From assembly GCA_963970005.1 (NCBI GenBank), contig CAXAMN010006668.1:53991-117990 (forward strand): a stretch of DNA of 64,000 nucleotides, written 5' to 3'. Positions within the stretch are counted from its first letter, which is position 1, and each line of letters opens with the position of its first letter. The DNA is from Durusdinium trenchii (taxonomy: Eukaryota; Sar; Dinophyceae; Suessiales; Symbiodiniaceae). A program made the position numbers and the translations under genes. Shown in pieces: positions 11,723 to 22,732 of this stretch. The notes beneath the pieces are model-generated. The model was not told where the DNA came from and did no database searches. It saw only the letters and a program-made list of their open reading frames with translations.

Positions 11723-13329
11723 GTTGGTCCGCATCCAAAGGACAAACCGGCCCAGAGTCGAAGGCCGAGGCGCAAAGTGGCCGGAAGAGGGTGTCCAGCT
11801 GGCACCGGCACCTGGCATGGTTCATTCCGAAACGCAGTCTGAAAGCTGAGCAGCTGACTTTGTAAATCTCCTAGATGAGCTTGGCTCAAATCAGCCCTGC
11901 AACGTTGGAGATGCCCCAAAAGATGTCAGTGGTCGCCGGCAGTTTGGCTCAAGCTTCTGGGATTCTGGGGGCCGGACCAGCATCGGAGCTCCCGGCATGG
12001 AGGGTGCCATCCTCAGTTCGAGCCAATCAGACCAGGCTCCTTTCCGTGCCCAATCCACCAGCTGTAGGGGTGTCCACCCACAAAATGTTCACACTCCCAC
12101 CACCAGTTGGACCGTTCCTTCCCCACCAAGCAGCCCTGGAGCCGTCATTGGCATGGTGAATGCCCCCTGCACCAGGAAAACATGGTCGAACATGGGGGCT
12201 TGACTGGCCTTCGTTTTCTGCTCTATTTGCTACAAGTACTGCGCAGCGCTTGCCCGGTGAAGGACTGGTCCAACAAACCAACGAACCAATCCATTCTGTT
12301 GCTAGCACACTCGGCGGGAGCGTGCCAGGCTGCGCTGTGCAGTCAGACATGCAAATCATTCCCTGTGCAATGGGATCTTTGGAGAACAAAGTGATTGGCC
12401 AAGCGCATTCCTCAGAAGCTCCTCGGTGTTTAGGAAAAGTTGTGTCAATGATTGAGCTCAGGCGGGATGGTGTGCCTTTGCTCCCTTTTGCTCTCTTTGC
12501 TGTTTCAAAGCGTTGCTACTTGCAACTGCCCCCTGCACAGCCGAGAGCTGTAAAAGCAAACTCACAAGAAAGGGGTAGATCAGCTGACTGGACGAGAAAA
12601 CATCACATGCGAGAAGACAATGCAGTGGTAGACTGGCACATGTCCAGAAATGGGTGAAAGAAACGTTTCGTTTGTTCAACGCATCGGCGACGTTTGCTGT
12701 AGCAACAGGTACAGTATGTTGGTGCATATGGAAACTTCGTCCAAGCATTGATACTGAAAATACATGATTGATCATGATTGTCACCGAAAGCTACTCAGTT
12801 CTATGGTGCAAAAATGATCCGTTCAGACTAGTTGAGGGATAAGGCTATGAGATCAAGGGCGTCCACAAAAATGCCACAAAGTGTATGAGTCAAGGATGTG
12901 GCGCCAAAGCCCCAGGATGTGGCGCCCCTGCAAAAAGGTTGGTTTGTAGAGGCCCTCTCCTTCAGAAAACAAAACTCGCTACCAGCAGCCAGATGTAGCC
13001 AGCCTCACTGGACCTGCACTGGCAGCTGCGCGGGCGCCAACCGCCGACCGCGCTTGCGGGCGCGTTCCCAGGCGCAACGCCTGGGAACGCTTGCGGGCGC
13101 TCTTTCCCTTCATGTCTGCGCCCAGACAATTGTGGGTTTCTACTAGACCATTCAGAATACTCAGAATATTAGTAATTATACAATATATCAAATAGATCAA
13201 AGGTGCGAAAGCGAAGGCTGGCCTTACACCTCCATGGCGCTGCCTTTAAAAGAGCATCAAGCGGACTCGAGCCAATCGCCACACAAGCAGGACCAGCAGG
13301 TGGAGACGCCAGAGTGGAACTCAGTGTGA
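11723..13329 (+). CDS. Multi-exon gene, Pro/Ser-rich low-complexity protein, unknown function
   Basis: Best plus-strand gene. Candidate exons: 11723-about 11844 (40 codons, VEGRGAKWPEEGVQLAPAPG), about 11875-12160 (starts ELGSNQPCNVGDAPKDVSG, continues Ser/Pro/Thr-rich), about 12160-12391 (PGEGLVQQTNEPIHSVAST), 12895-12937 (DVAPKPQDVAPLQK, GT donor) and 13203-13329 (LKEHQADSSQSPHKQDQQVE, stop at 13327-13329). Codons are mostly G/C-ending and acceptors are AG. The first joint is uncertain: the simplest splice leaves an intron of only 30 nt, so the first exon probably ends earlier. No domain is recognised and the protein looks disordered. 12440-12890 probably holds more exons or intron. Confidence 0.5.
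13062..13090. repeat. Perfect hairpin, 13-bp stem and 3-nt loop
   Basis: GCGTTCCCAGGCG - CAA - CGCCTGGGAACGC. A direct repeat CGCTTGCGGGCG flanks it at 13051-13062 and 13088-13099. It lies in a presumed intron of the 11.7-13.3 kb plus-strand gene. Confidence 0.9.
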
Positions 13330-13339
13330 ATGCAAGCAG

Positions 13340-14930
13340 TTTACCCCACCCGCCACAGGCTGGACTTCAGAAATTCTTGTTGAGGGCGTCAGAAAATGTA
13401 TAGACGATCACTATCACAAACATTTGCTAGGAGAGTCTCATCATTTTGCTGTCATTCAGTGATTCTGGAAGTGTCATGGGTTGCCCTCAAATTGAAGTGC
13501 AGGCCAATGACGAAGGTTGAGCGTGGCTGTTCATTCAATTCTCTGGGAACTCCCATTCATTGTTTCAAAGAGCTGCAGCATTTTGGATGGCAGAAAGTCT
13601 TTTCGCCCCACTCTGCCTGGAGGGAGGTTCACTCTGAAGTTGAAGTTGGAGTTGGAGGACACCTAATTCCAAAAAGTTGTAGTAGTTCCAATCATGAGTG
13701 ACACCCAAAAACTCTATGCTGAAAATGATTGAAAATGCCATCCAGGCCAAAACTTGAAGTTCTTTACTTCAAGCACCTTAGATCTGTCATACGTCGAGGT
13801 CATTACCTGCACAAGCTAAAGACATTCAAACAGTCGCTTGTTTTGGAGCTAAACTGCAAAAGAACGAGCCGCTGCTCTTCAGCGTGTTCGGGCTGCACTG
13901 GATCCACTTGATCTTTTCGGCGCGTTTTCATCGCGTTTTCGGTGCATCGAAGTTGAATATCTAAAACTTCAGTTTCTGGAACAGCGAAGGGCAGTTACAC
14001 ATGTTATATACACTGATACTTCTCAAGAGCCAACATGCCCATTCCCTGGGAAATCGTCACTTCCCTTCAACCTCCTGACTTGCACCTTTTGCGGAAAAGA
14101 GGAGCATCGTCTGCTCGGCGCTCGGGAAAGGCACGCTCCACGTTGCTCCATGGGGTTCACTCACTGCAAGTGACCATCCAGGGAGAAGAGTGAAGTGACT
14201 TGAAGTTTTTGGTTCTTGAACAAAGAGCTTACAATCTGGTCAGGTTCGCATGTTCTGAGTAGTGGGCGATTGCGATCCCACTCACCGCCCCATCTCAGCA
14301 GCCACCCTGGCAGCTAAGGACTCAAATAAGTGGCCCACCTGCGCGATGGCAGCAAGGGCCCTTCTACAGATGTGGATTAGATTTGGGTCAAATGCGGCTG
14401 GGTCTGGGTCATATCCCTTCGGTTGGAAGCGAACGTTGGACCTTGTTGTTTTCAGAGTGGTCGGAGTAGCTGGATTGACCGAAGTCAACCACTCATGCAT
14501 TCATCACATGCAATCAAACAAACAAACAAACAAACTGTCCCCAGCTTGCTGAACAAGGAGTGAAGTATATAGTTAGACTGGAGAAATTGTACAATAGGCC
14601 CCTAGGCCTGGCACATCCTGGCACTACATGATATCACAAAGAGCGATCTTTTCTCCGGGCGGTGCTCGAAGGTGCATTTGCCCAGTTGGAAACATGCACG
14701 AAGATGCTTGAATTGTGGCCTCCAAAAGGGTACTCGAAGCCGGTCACTTCTCCAAATCAGGTCCAAAACCATCCGTGCCGATCTGCGTCTTCCGGTCTTG
14801 CGAGCTTCCGGACTTGCCCTGGTGATGACCATTCGGGTCTAAAAAACTCTTCGCCATGGCCCGATGGCCGTCATGGCTCTCGCAGGTCCGCTCAAGCAAG
14901 TCTTCTGTCTTCATCTTCAACACAAGGCAT
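13340..14930. other. Unresolved region, possible exons
   Basis: Open frames with coding-like composition occur around 14280-14500 (minus: ICRRALAAIAQVGHLFESLA) and 14640-14940 (plus). Neither gives a convincing exon chain. An (AAAC)n run is at 14517-14534. 13340-14250 shows nothing. Confidence 0.35.
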
Positions 14931-14938
14931 GACTAGCA

Positions 14939-15069
14939 TCTGACACCTTGCTTGAAGCCTTCAAGCATACTATCAAAAGGCCCAAGTCGCAGCTTCTGCT
15001 ACATGAACTGCTTGCTTGGGACAAACCTGCTGAGAGGCTCAAGCCCCACCGCGACGTGCACTGGACAAG
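14939..15069 (+). CDS. Plus-strand exon, unknown helical protein
   Basis: Frame LLEAFKHTIKRPKSQLLLHE and onward to HRDVHWTR, about 43 codons, with acceptor GACTAG before it and donor AG-GT after ACAAG. Composition is protein-like and uninterrupted. It is the last plus-strand coding signal before the strand switch. No family recognised. Confidence 0.4.
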
Positions 15070-15360
15070 GTGCGGCTCAGTCTGAACTCATCCCTGACAG
15101 TGATCTGAGATCAACTGAATATTCACAAACACAACCCCGCCCCGCCCGCAAGAGTCATGTCACAATGTGTATGGATGGCTTCCGATTCCCTTTAAAGTTC
15201 GTCAATAAGTTAAGAAGGTTGACCATGTGTTTCTCCATTTATATATATATATATACTTCAAGAACCCTAAAGTTTACGCTTCTTACTCTGTTCCAACGTG
15301 ACACTTGCGGTCTACAGCGGATCGGATTAACACGTCCATTTTGCGTGGCAGGTACAGCAC

Positions 15361-15435
15361 GGTCAGATTTCCACACCCGTTTAATTTATAATACTTACAA
15401 ATACTTATAAGGCTTTCAGGTGTGGAAATCTGACC
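15361..15435. repeat. Perfect 17-bp inverted repeat, 41-nt spacer
   Basis: GGTCAGATTTCCACACC at 15361-15377 is matched exactly by its reverse complement at 15419-15435, around an AT-rich spacer. It sits between the last plus-strand exon and the first minus-strand exons, at the convergent strand switch. (AT)n lies nearby at about 15240-15256. Confidence 0.95.
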
Positions 15436-15574
15436 GCCACTTAGGTGTCGACATGTTACACGTAGGATTCTAAGGGGAAAGGGTGTGTGATGTTTTAGAA
15501 GTTAAGAAGCGCAACTTTCCGCACGCCGGTGTATATATTATATAATACTTTGGAAGACTGAAATGAAACCCTGC

Positions 15575-15798
15575 CAGCCGTTTTGTGCCCTTTGCAACAT
15601 CCCAGTGCATTCCCAGGGACTCCAGCAAGGCGTGCTCTTGGATAGAGGGAAGCTCGCCTCACTCAATCAAACTCAAACAAACTCCTGCAATGGCCTGCAG
15701 AGTCTGTAAAGACTCAAGTTCATCGCTGGTTGTGAAGCAAACTTCAACCTTTCGCAAGCGCGGCTCTTGTGAATCTTGCAGCTCATGGAGGCGCGTTG
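15575..15798 (-). CDS. Minus-strand exons, unknown protein
   Basis: Two open segments: 15695-15798 (RLRKVEVCFTTSDELESLQT, GC donor) and about 15575-15652 (IQEHALLESLGMHWDVAKG). Both read as amphipathic protein. Joining them directly would need an intron of only 42 nt, so the true border is uncertain, or the two are linked differently. Inverted repeat B (15855-15982) lies immediately upstream. Function unknown. Confidence 0.45.
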
Positions 15799-15854
15799 CT
15801 CGGTGCGTGGCATGGGGCGGTCTTCAACCTCGAAAGAAAAGAACCCCTCTGGAG

Positions 15855-15982
15855 TAGCTTCTTGCTCCTAGTGGCGATGCCCTTTGCTCCTAGTGGCGAT
15901 GCCCTTTGCTCCTAGTAGCTTGCTCCTAGGGTCCTAGCAGTAAGGCCAGGAGCCCCTAGTAGCGTCCTTGCTCCTAAATGCG
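15855..15982. repeat. Dispersed palindromic repeat B, inverted copy
   Basis: GCTCCTAGTGGCGATGCCCTT repeated in part, then GCTCCTAGTAGCTTGCTCC and CCCCTAGTAGCGTCCTTGC: reverse-complement relatives of the unit at 9976. Confidence 0.8.
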
Positions 15983-16269
15983 AAGAATGTGGAGCTTATG
16001 TGGAGACAGAAGATTACCAGCTGGGCATCCCTCCCCTGCCCAGCCTGCCAGATGGAGACGCTATCGTGAGTTGAAGCTCCTGCACAGGACAAAAGCATCC
16101 ATGGGGAGACCTGTGCAAATCACCTGGGTTTGATCGGACCTGTATTTCCTAAAATCAACACCACCACCCCAGAGCTTCTCTGTCAAAACACCACATGCAT
16201 CACATCTCCTCTGGCATTGCCAAGGGCAGCGCGGTCCCCACCTTTCGCTGTATGAACACTGAGAGACTG

Positions 16270-16570
16270 GGAAGTGCTTGTTCAGCTCAGACCAGAGGTT
16301 CCTAACTCCCAAAAATGTGGATCCCTTCCATGGCCGCTGTTTGCTCCCTCGCACCTCACTCCCCAAATCTGCCTCCCACGCCTCCGGTCGGCCACTGGTT
16401 GCGGCCTCCCTGGATTTGGAGCCTCGGCCCACACTGCCGTTGCCGCCGCCCACACTGAACCTGCCCCGCACGCTGTTGGCCCGTGACGCGCTGGGGAAGG
16501 GTCTGGGGGACTCAGCATAACCCCGTCCGACTGAGCCCATGGCCAGGGCAGGAGCAGCTCTCGAACCAGG
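16270..16570 (-). CDS. Candidate exon, Gly/Ser/Arg-rich disordered protein
   Basis: A minus-strand frame open for 182 codons overall (16061-16609). The central part is Gly-, Ser- and Arg-rich (RGRFSVGGGNGSVGRGSKS), typical of a disordered or RNA-binding tail. High G+C alone can keep frames open, and the plus strand is also partly open, so the call is weak. It is on the same strand as its neighbours. Confidence 0.3.
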
Positions 16571-17025
16571 AACCTGTGTTCTGCAAAGGTCAAGGATTGG
16601 GGAAAACACAGGAAGACACGAAACACATCAAAACACCACAAGGATCTGTCCAAACGATGCACGTTGCAAGGTTTTCACTGTTCGTTATCAAATCAGAAGC
16701 TGCCCTTGCAACGAGGCGAAGAATAGAGCTGCACATCTTCTCGTGAATCAGCTCCCAACAAGCGTCTTTGTGCAATCAGCCAGCAGCAAGACGGCCCTTT
16801 TTTCAACCTTTTCAAGGAAGCCCAGTCAAAGCTCCTCCTGCCGATGCAAATGCGAAATAAGCTCTCCGATGCATGCTTTAAGTATATATACCTGGCAGAC
16901 ATCACCATTTTGAACGGACCGTATATAGTGATGACAAGCTATATTAATGAGCACCTGCCAAACCATCCCTGATGTAAGGACAGCTGCACTCACAATCTAA
17001 AAGCAAAACAATGAATTGCAACCAA

Positions 17026-17092
17026 AGCTAGGAGCAAGGACGCTACTAGGGGCTCCTGGCATCGCTACTAGGAGCGATCGGACGCTACTACT
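17026..17092. repeat. Dispersed palindromic repeat B, copy just downstream of the spermidine synthase gene
   Basis: GCTAGGAGCAAGGACGCTAC then TAGGGGCTCCTGGCATCGC. It lies 18 bp past the stop codon of the minus-strand spermidine synthase, so it would fall in its 3' UTR or flank. Confidence 0.85.
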
Positions 17093-17109
17093 TTCTGATG
17101 TGCGCAACT

Positions 17110-20100
17110 TCAAGACTTCACCAACCTCTCCCAACCACCCGTTCCTCCCATCCCACACTTCCACACGCCAGGCGTCCGCACCCGTCTTCGCTGTTCTCTT
17201 CGGCCCAATGCCTTCTTTGCAAACTCGGGGAGTGCGAAGGCACCCTGATGCACTTCACGGGAGTAGTACCTGAGAAGGATTAAAGCAACAATTTCGACAG
17301 ACTACCCAGAAACCCTTGCCTATGTTTGGCCCGCTCCGCCCCCTCCCTACTTAATTAAGTAGGCGCCTACTTGATTAAGTAAGGAACTGAGGTAGCTAGT
17401 ACCTTACTTAAGTTACTAGCATGGACGCAGGATAGCTCACGCTATCCTGCTTTCGTCCTTTGGTTCCCAGATTTTGGAGGAAGTCTCCTAGTCGACCCGA
17501 TCCAATCTACAATCAGCCGTTCTGTGGGTTTAAGTACATGTTGTTTTCTCCAAGGTTCTGCATTTCTAAGCCACGTGTGGCGGCCGCCCAATCGATGGCG
17601 CCTGGCGAGCAACTCTGTAGCATCCCTCTTTCCGGGGACAAGAATAGGTTATAAAATGTCATATATATATATATAAACAACAAGGACATCTGAAGTGGTT
17701 CGATCTTCAGCAGTAGATTCCCAACCCCGTCAAAATAGAACAGTACAAGCGCTTGGCTGCGAGAGTTGCTAGTATTGAAAGGAATCAATACAGAGACCCC
17801 CAAAGACTCCCTCGAAATGGAACAATAGACTAAAACCACCTAAAACTCATGGTCTTTGGACTCCTTCTTAAATGCTGAGGTGTATCCCATATGTTTTGTG
17901 ATGTTTGTTTTTGTTGCCATGGCGGCCCTGTGATAAGAATCATCACCCAAACCCAAACGCCTAGATCTTGTGCATCGAGATCATTGGAGCAAATCGCAAA
18001 GCAGTAATGGCCTGTCAAAACACACCATCCATCATAACTCTTCAGCGCCTGTGGAAACAAATGTTCAAACAGTACCCATGGACAATGTTTCAGACGTCGG
18101 CCCCTACATCCGCAGCTCATATAGGTATATATCATTGTATACATCTTCCCTTTGAGCTATCATCCACATGAAGCCTTGAACACACCGCCACCTGATGTGT
18201 AGCTCGGCTGGTAAATCTGGAAGACCCGCACATGCCGGAAGATCTGCCGCTGCCGCGCCACGCTCCGTTGAACCGAGGTCAGCTGCCATGGCAAGGAGGT
18301 GAGGTTGATCACCTGAGGTGGTCCGTGTCACTGACGATCACCTCTAGAGGTCCACAGGGTTTCCCGGTGGGATCGATGAAGAGTGTCATGGAGAAACATA
18401 GGTAATTTAAGTTAATGTTAACTTAATTCTAATAGCTTCTTGTTACTAGTAGTAAGGCACCTGTTACGTGGCACTTGTTACTAGTAGTATCACCCATGGA
18501 TCGATCCTTGCCTCGGGTTCCACCATGGGCGAAATGACATACCGAACATCAACAAAAGGAATCCACACACTGCACGATCTGCTGTGGTCGACCAGCTACA
18601 ACTGCTTTTCAGTTCGTTTGAGAGAGGGCGCCCAGTCACTAACATGCCCCCGGGCGCGAGGATGCGCCGCAAGTGACGATGAAATCGTTCTTCAAACAGC
18701 GGTTGGGCGGCGCCAAAATCCGTGGAGTCCACAATAATGAGATCAAACCTCAGTGTAATCTGTTCTGAGTTATTCGAGGAAACCAAAATAGAGATCAATA
18801 CTACACAAGGGCCAACATGTGGAGTCTTTGTTGGTTTCTGAGGTTTTTTCTGGCCAGTTCAATTAACCAGGGACTTGCGTGACCAACTCAACAATCTTCC
18901 CTCCCCCCCCAAGATGCGCGGTCTCCCCGAACACATGGCACCTTGCGAAGCATCTTACTTGCAAACGTGGAGAAGCTGGAATTGTGACAATTGGGGAATT
19001 GGGGTCTCTTTCTTCCTGCCTCTTGACATTAACGGCTACCCTCTGCATTCAGCTAATGCCACATCAACTTCAAACACATAGCCTTACCCCACCTCCACTC
19101 TTCCAATATTGGTCATACATGTTGCATCAAATTGCCATCTTCTTGCATTCTTGAAAAGGCTGTACTTTACAAGCAATACGTCGTGTTGCGAAGCATCCCT
19201 TTCCCGGAAGCCCTGCTGTTCTTCCCTCGCTGTTCCCGCCTTAACCCACCAAGCGTCGTCCGGCTCTCCGCGCTGGACACCCATGAAGCGCCGTCGGCAA
19301 ACAACAAAGTCACCCGCGGATCATCAAAAGAGGAAGCCAACCTGCCACAGTGGACGACCCAACGACCGCGGACCCAACTTCGGTTGCCCATGAAAACTCA
19401 CATTGAAGCTTCTTCCACATGAGGCATTATGTAATATCTAGCAGGTGGACTTGCCTCCACAGAAAAGGTGATGCCACAAGCTATCTCAGTTCAGCAGGTT
19501 CCAAAAATCCAAATCCCACAGGGGCGTGAGAGGGATGTTTTCCCGCAAAAGCTTCAAGTCTTGGGGGAGTGGGCATGTTGGCCTCGTGAGTCACAAGAAG
19601 AACCTCCAAGGCCAGAGAGATGCATCACCCGCAGCCTGGGGAAGAAGCGGCGGCAGACATGTACCACCTCCTGTCAGCTGTGTGGTCGGAAGATGGTCAA
19701 GAATCAGGACCACCACATGTTATATATGTATATAGGTGTTTTGGTAGCAAAGCCGACGCCAGTTCACTTACACCCACACCAAGTGCACTCCCGAACAGCA
19801 TCAAATCATAATCATCCCAACATATTGTTGTCCGATCCTGTTGTTTGTGGCCGACGCTTCTCCACATCAGGGCAATCCAGGGATCGAATGTCCAACTCAA
19901 CCAAATCCCCGGTGCGCCTTAACGGCAACAGCATGACACATGCAACCACCACTGGCAAGCTTATCAATGCTCCACAGCTCACTTCCCCAAGCTCCTCGTC
20001 CAGTTCCACAACCGTCAAATTCACCAAGGAAGGCCGCCGCAAGAGTTGTTTCGCTGTGCCGCCGTCGCCTCCGCCGATGATCAAAGCGTCACGGGCGTTT

Positions 20101-20756
20101 GGGACATATGCTGCGGGCACATGTGCAATCATCTCGTGGTAGATGAACCTGACAGAAACACCGGAGCACCATGAATGGAGGAAATTCTGATTACTATTCA
20201 CTATTCATCTGAAAGAAAAAGAACCCAACGGAACAGAGCTCCAAGACCTTCAAAAGAACAACAAACATTCAGGCAAGAAGGGTTCAAAAGGGTTCAAAAG
20301 AATAGAAGATTGGTTGGGAAAGATCAAGAATCAAAGCTCCATGATGTCGACCCCTAATCTTCAGAAGCCAAAAAACTCTTCAGGATACAATGATCTTCTT
20401 TGTGCTATATATATATATACGTATCAAAATGCTCATGCTCAGGTCAGCGGCTCATCTCGTTCAGTCAGCATCAAATCGTCATCAATCGTCAGAATGTGTC
20501 CGAAAAAGTCAGATCTGAGAACATCGATCTTCTGGAACTTGCTCTGAAGACTGAAGATCCTCTGAACCCTGAAGACCAAGTCGGCTCCAACTCCACTGGG
20601 CTCGACAAATCGCTGTCTGCTCTCCAGATAGTGTGGTAGATAGCCCAGAATGAATCCTCCGATTAGACCACTCAGCAAGGCCCAGCAGGTCCTCGCAGCG
20701 CGAAGCAAGAGTTGTGGTTCTCCAGCTGTACCAGCTATCCCCCTCACCACACTTTG
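17110..20756 (-). CDS. Spermidine/spermine synthase-type aminopropyltransferase with N-terminal membrane segment
   Basis: Transfers an aminopropyl group from decarboxylated S-adenosylmethionine to putrescine-type polyamines. Exons (minus, phases agree except where noted): 20452-about 20756, 19995-20148, 19636-19670, 19261-19341, 18640-18748, 18192-18312, 17961-18011, 17562-17601, 17110-17269 (stop 17110-17112). Seen in order: a hydrophobic stretch (LLSGLIGGFILGYLP), LTERDEFIYHEMIAH, the SAM-binding IIGGGDGGTAKQLLRR, VVELDE, a FADGASW strand, the catalytic IIVDSTDFG loop with PLF, RILAPGGML, QPSYTSGHYCFA, and C-terminal YYSREVHQGAFALPEF. The overall order matches the family. Donors are GC in four introns, GT in two, GA in one; the 19671-19994 intron could start at GA or GT. 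The membrane segment recalls membrane-fused bacterial-type enzymes. Exons upstream of 20756, including the start codon, are not resolved. Confidence 0.88.
17341..17475. repeat. Dispersed palindromic repeat A (MITE-like), copy 1, in an intron
   Basis: Core CCTACTTAATTAAGTAGG is a perfect 18-bp palindrome, followed by CGCCTACTTGATTAAGTAAGG, then ACGCAGGATAGCTCACGC and GGTTCCCAGATTTTG. Related copies: 26459-26575, 36662-36780, 39421-39495. This copy lies between the last two exons of the spermidine synthase gene. Confidence 0.85.
18407..18426. repeat. Short perfect palindrome in an intron
   Basis: TTAAGTTAA-TG-TTAACTTAA, a 9-bp stem with a 2-nt centre, in an intron of the spermidine synthase gene. 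It is followed by a weak copy of repeat B (TTGTTACTAGTAGTA phrases, 18430-18490). Confidence 0.8.
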
Positions 20757-20769
20757 CACAAACACACAT

Positions 20770-22300
20770 GTGACAGGTTAGACGGGTTAGACGGAGAGAC
20801 ATGGAAATGGGTAGCTGACAGTGGAGCAGAGACGCTTGTCTCACGCTAAAAAACGTGGTATACCACAATCCAGACCACCAAGTAAATGGAATAGACAAAA
20901 GATGTACTGAAGGGGTAAGGAGATCATCGCTGCTGTCCTCCACATCATCCGCCAGCCATCGAGATTCGGCTGACATCATCCTAAGAGGTTCCAGTTCCAT
21001 TCCGCGGCTTAGCCTCTTGCACTGTTGTGGCTGTGCACCAGCGAACCTTTGGGCCTAAGTTGCATCCCTAGTTTTGCTTTAATAAAGATGGATAGATTGG
21101 CGAGGATTACCACTTTGGCAGCGAACAGAGCTCCAAAATCCGTCGAGTTCTTGGATCAAACCCAGAACGTGTGTGCCTTGTTTCATGGCTGTGTTGTTTA
21201 TGCTCTGCTGCGTCAGCCACATGGCTGTGAGCAAGTCCAGAGTACAACTGTCATGAAACAAGCGGTGCTCATGCAATGTGCAGTGCATGTCTCATCACTA
21301 CGTCTAAGTTGTAATCCGTCATTCCCTTCGTCAGTTTAACCCCTGCATGCCTCCATCTGTCAAGACAGAGAGAAACGACCAGCTTGGACCTGACAGAACA
21401 AGACCAACCCATTGTTCAGGGAGAAAGACAAAAACCAAACTGTGTTGCCCGAATAGCACAATGGCATAAAGTGTGAGAAACATAGATATGTCAGTTGTTT
21501 ACCAAGGGTGTGGGAAGGTGCTACTGCTACCGTCAAATTTCAGCCACCATACCGCTGGAGTCATCGCCCAAGCAAGCAGGCCCTGCCCGGCGTTTGCCGC
21601 GCACCTCAGAAAAGGTTGGTGCAAAGAGGAGCTCACGGCTGACACAAAATGCCCCATGCCTGGTGCCCGTGGTACTCCACCTCGCAAACGGCATACTTGG
21701 CCTGGAGATGAGAGAGATGAGAGCTCTGTTCCAGGGTATGTGTCATTCTATCAAAGAAGAACGGGTGTGCAATGCAAACGCTCAAGTTGTACGGACAAGG
21801 TGAGCAGCAAAGCTAGGTCTGTCATTCAGCAAACAAAAATTGCAAAAGACTTATATATTTCCACGCTTTAGGTATCTGACTGCTTGCGCTCACAAACACA
21901 CAATGGTGATTTAGGGTACCAATGTCGTGACTTGCGATTGCTCAAATCCACCTCCAAGTTCGCTTTCAGCTTCTGCACAGCCCGCCTCTCCTCGCTTCCA
22001 GTTGTTCAGAGCTCGGCAGAAAATGCCATATACTGTGGAGTCATGGACCATGGAGTACCTAAAGGGTGTGACCTCCGCATCCACATCCCCCACATTAAGC
22101 ACAAGAAAGGAAGAAGAGGAATAGATGTGATCTCCAAAAAAGATTCTCTTCAGCGATGCAGTGATGCAGCCACGAACATCACTGCAACTACTCCGTCGAA
22201 AAGTACCTCAGAAGCCAGACCAGCAAAGGACTCCTGAAGGAGCGCTTCCTGTTGCCACTGAAGCCGTTGCCACCTCAACAATGGCTTAGGCTTAGAATGT
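20770..22300 (-). other. Probable extra exons between the two recognised genes
   Basis: The minus strand shows short coding-like segments: about 21935-22010 (RRAVQKLKANLEVDLSNR with a GC donor, coiled-coil-like) and about 21540-21605 (VRGKRRAGPACLGDDSSGM after an AG acceptor). They may be 5' exons of the spermidine synthase gene or a separate gene. No complete model could be built. Confidence 0.35.
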
Positions 22301-22540
22301 CGTTTCTTCTCAAAGCCTTAGAGATATTTGTTTATTTGGACAACATAGGGCAAAACGACTTGAAATGTGCTAAAGTACTAAAGTCAAATAGAATCTGCGG
22401 CAAAAAAGCACTCAACCATCCTGGCAGCTAACCGTGAAAGCCCAGCTCAGGTTCTTCCTCAGGCACCCGAGCTCCAGCTCCAGCTGATGCCGTTCACGTT
22501 GGGCTTCGGCTTGAGCCAAGCGCACCTGCACTTGTTGGGG

Positions 22541-22627
22541 TAGCTTCTTGTTCCTAGTAGCGATGCCCTTTGTTGCTAGCAGCTTCTTGCTACTAGTAGT
22601 AATGCCAGGAGCTACCTTCATAGCGAT
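22541..22627. repeat. Dispersed palindromic repeat B, inverted copy
   Basis: GTAGCTTCTTGTTCCTAGTA, GCGATGCCCTTTG and GCTTCTTGCTACTAGTAG phrases, reverse-complement relatives of the unit at 9976. The minus-strand frame through it reads SSKKLLATKGIATRNKKLP, which is repeat-derived and not a gene. Confidence 0.8.
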
Positions 22628-22732
22628 GCCCTTGGGTCACCAGAGTCGGCAAAAACAGCATTGTGCGGTGCTTTGCTGTGCCTTGCGCTTGTCGGCTCAA
22701 CACTCGGTGACCCACTGGAGATCGCCGAGTGA

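Noticed and set aside
11943..11953. TTTGGCTCAAG, resembling the 3' end of the dinoflagellate spliced leader
   Set aside because: It falls inside a coding-like frame of the 11.7-13.3 kb gene (reads as Phe-Gly-Ser-Ser) with only partial identity further 5', so chance is likelier than a relic.
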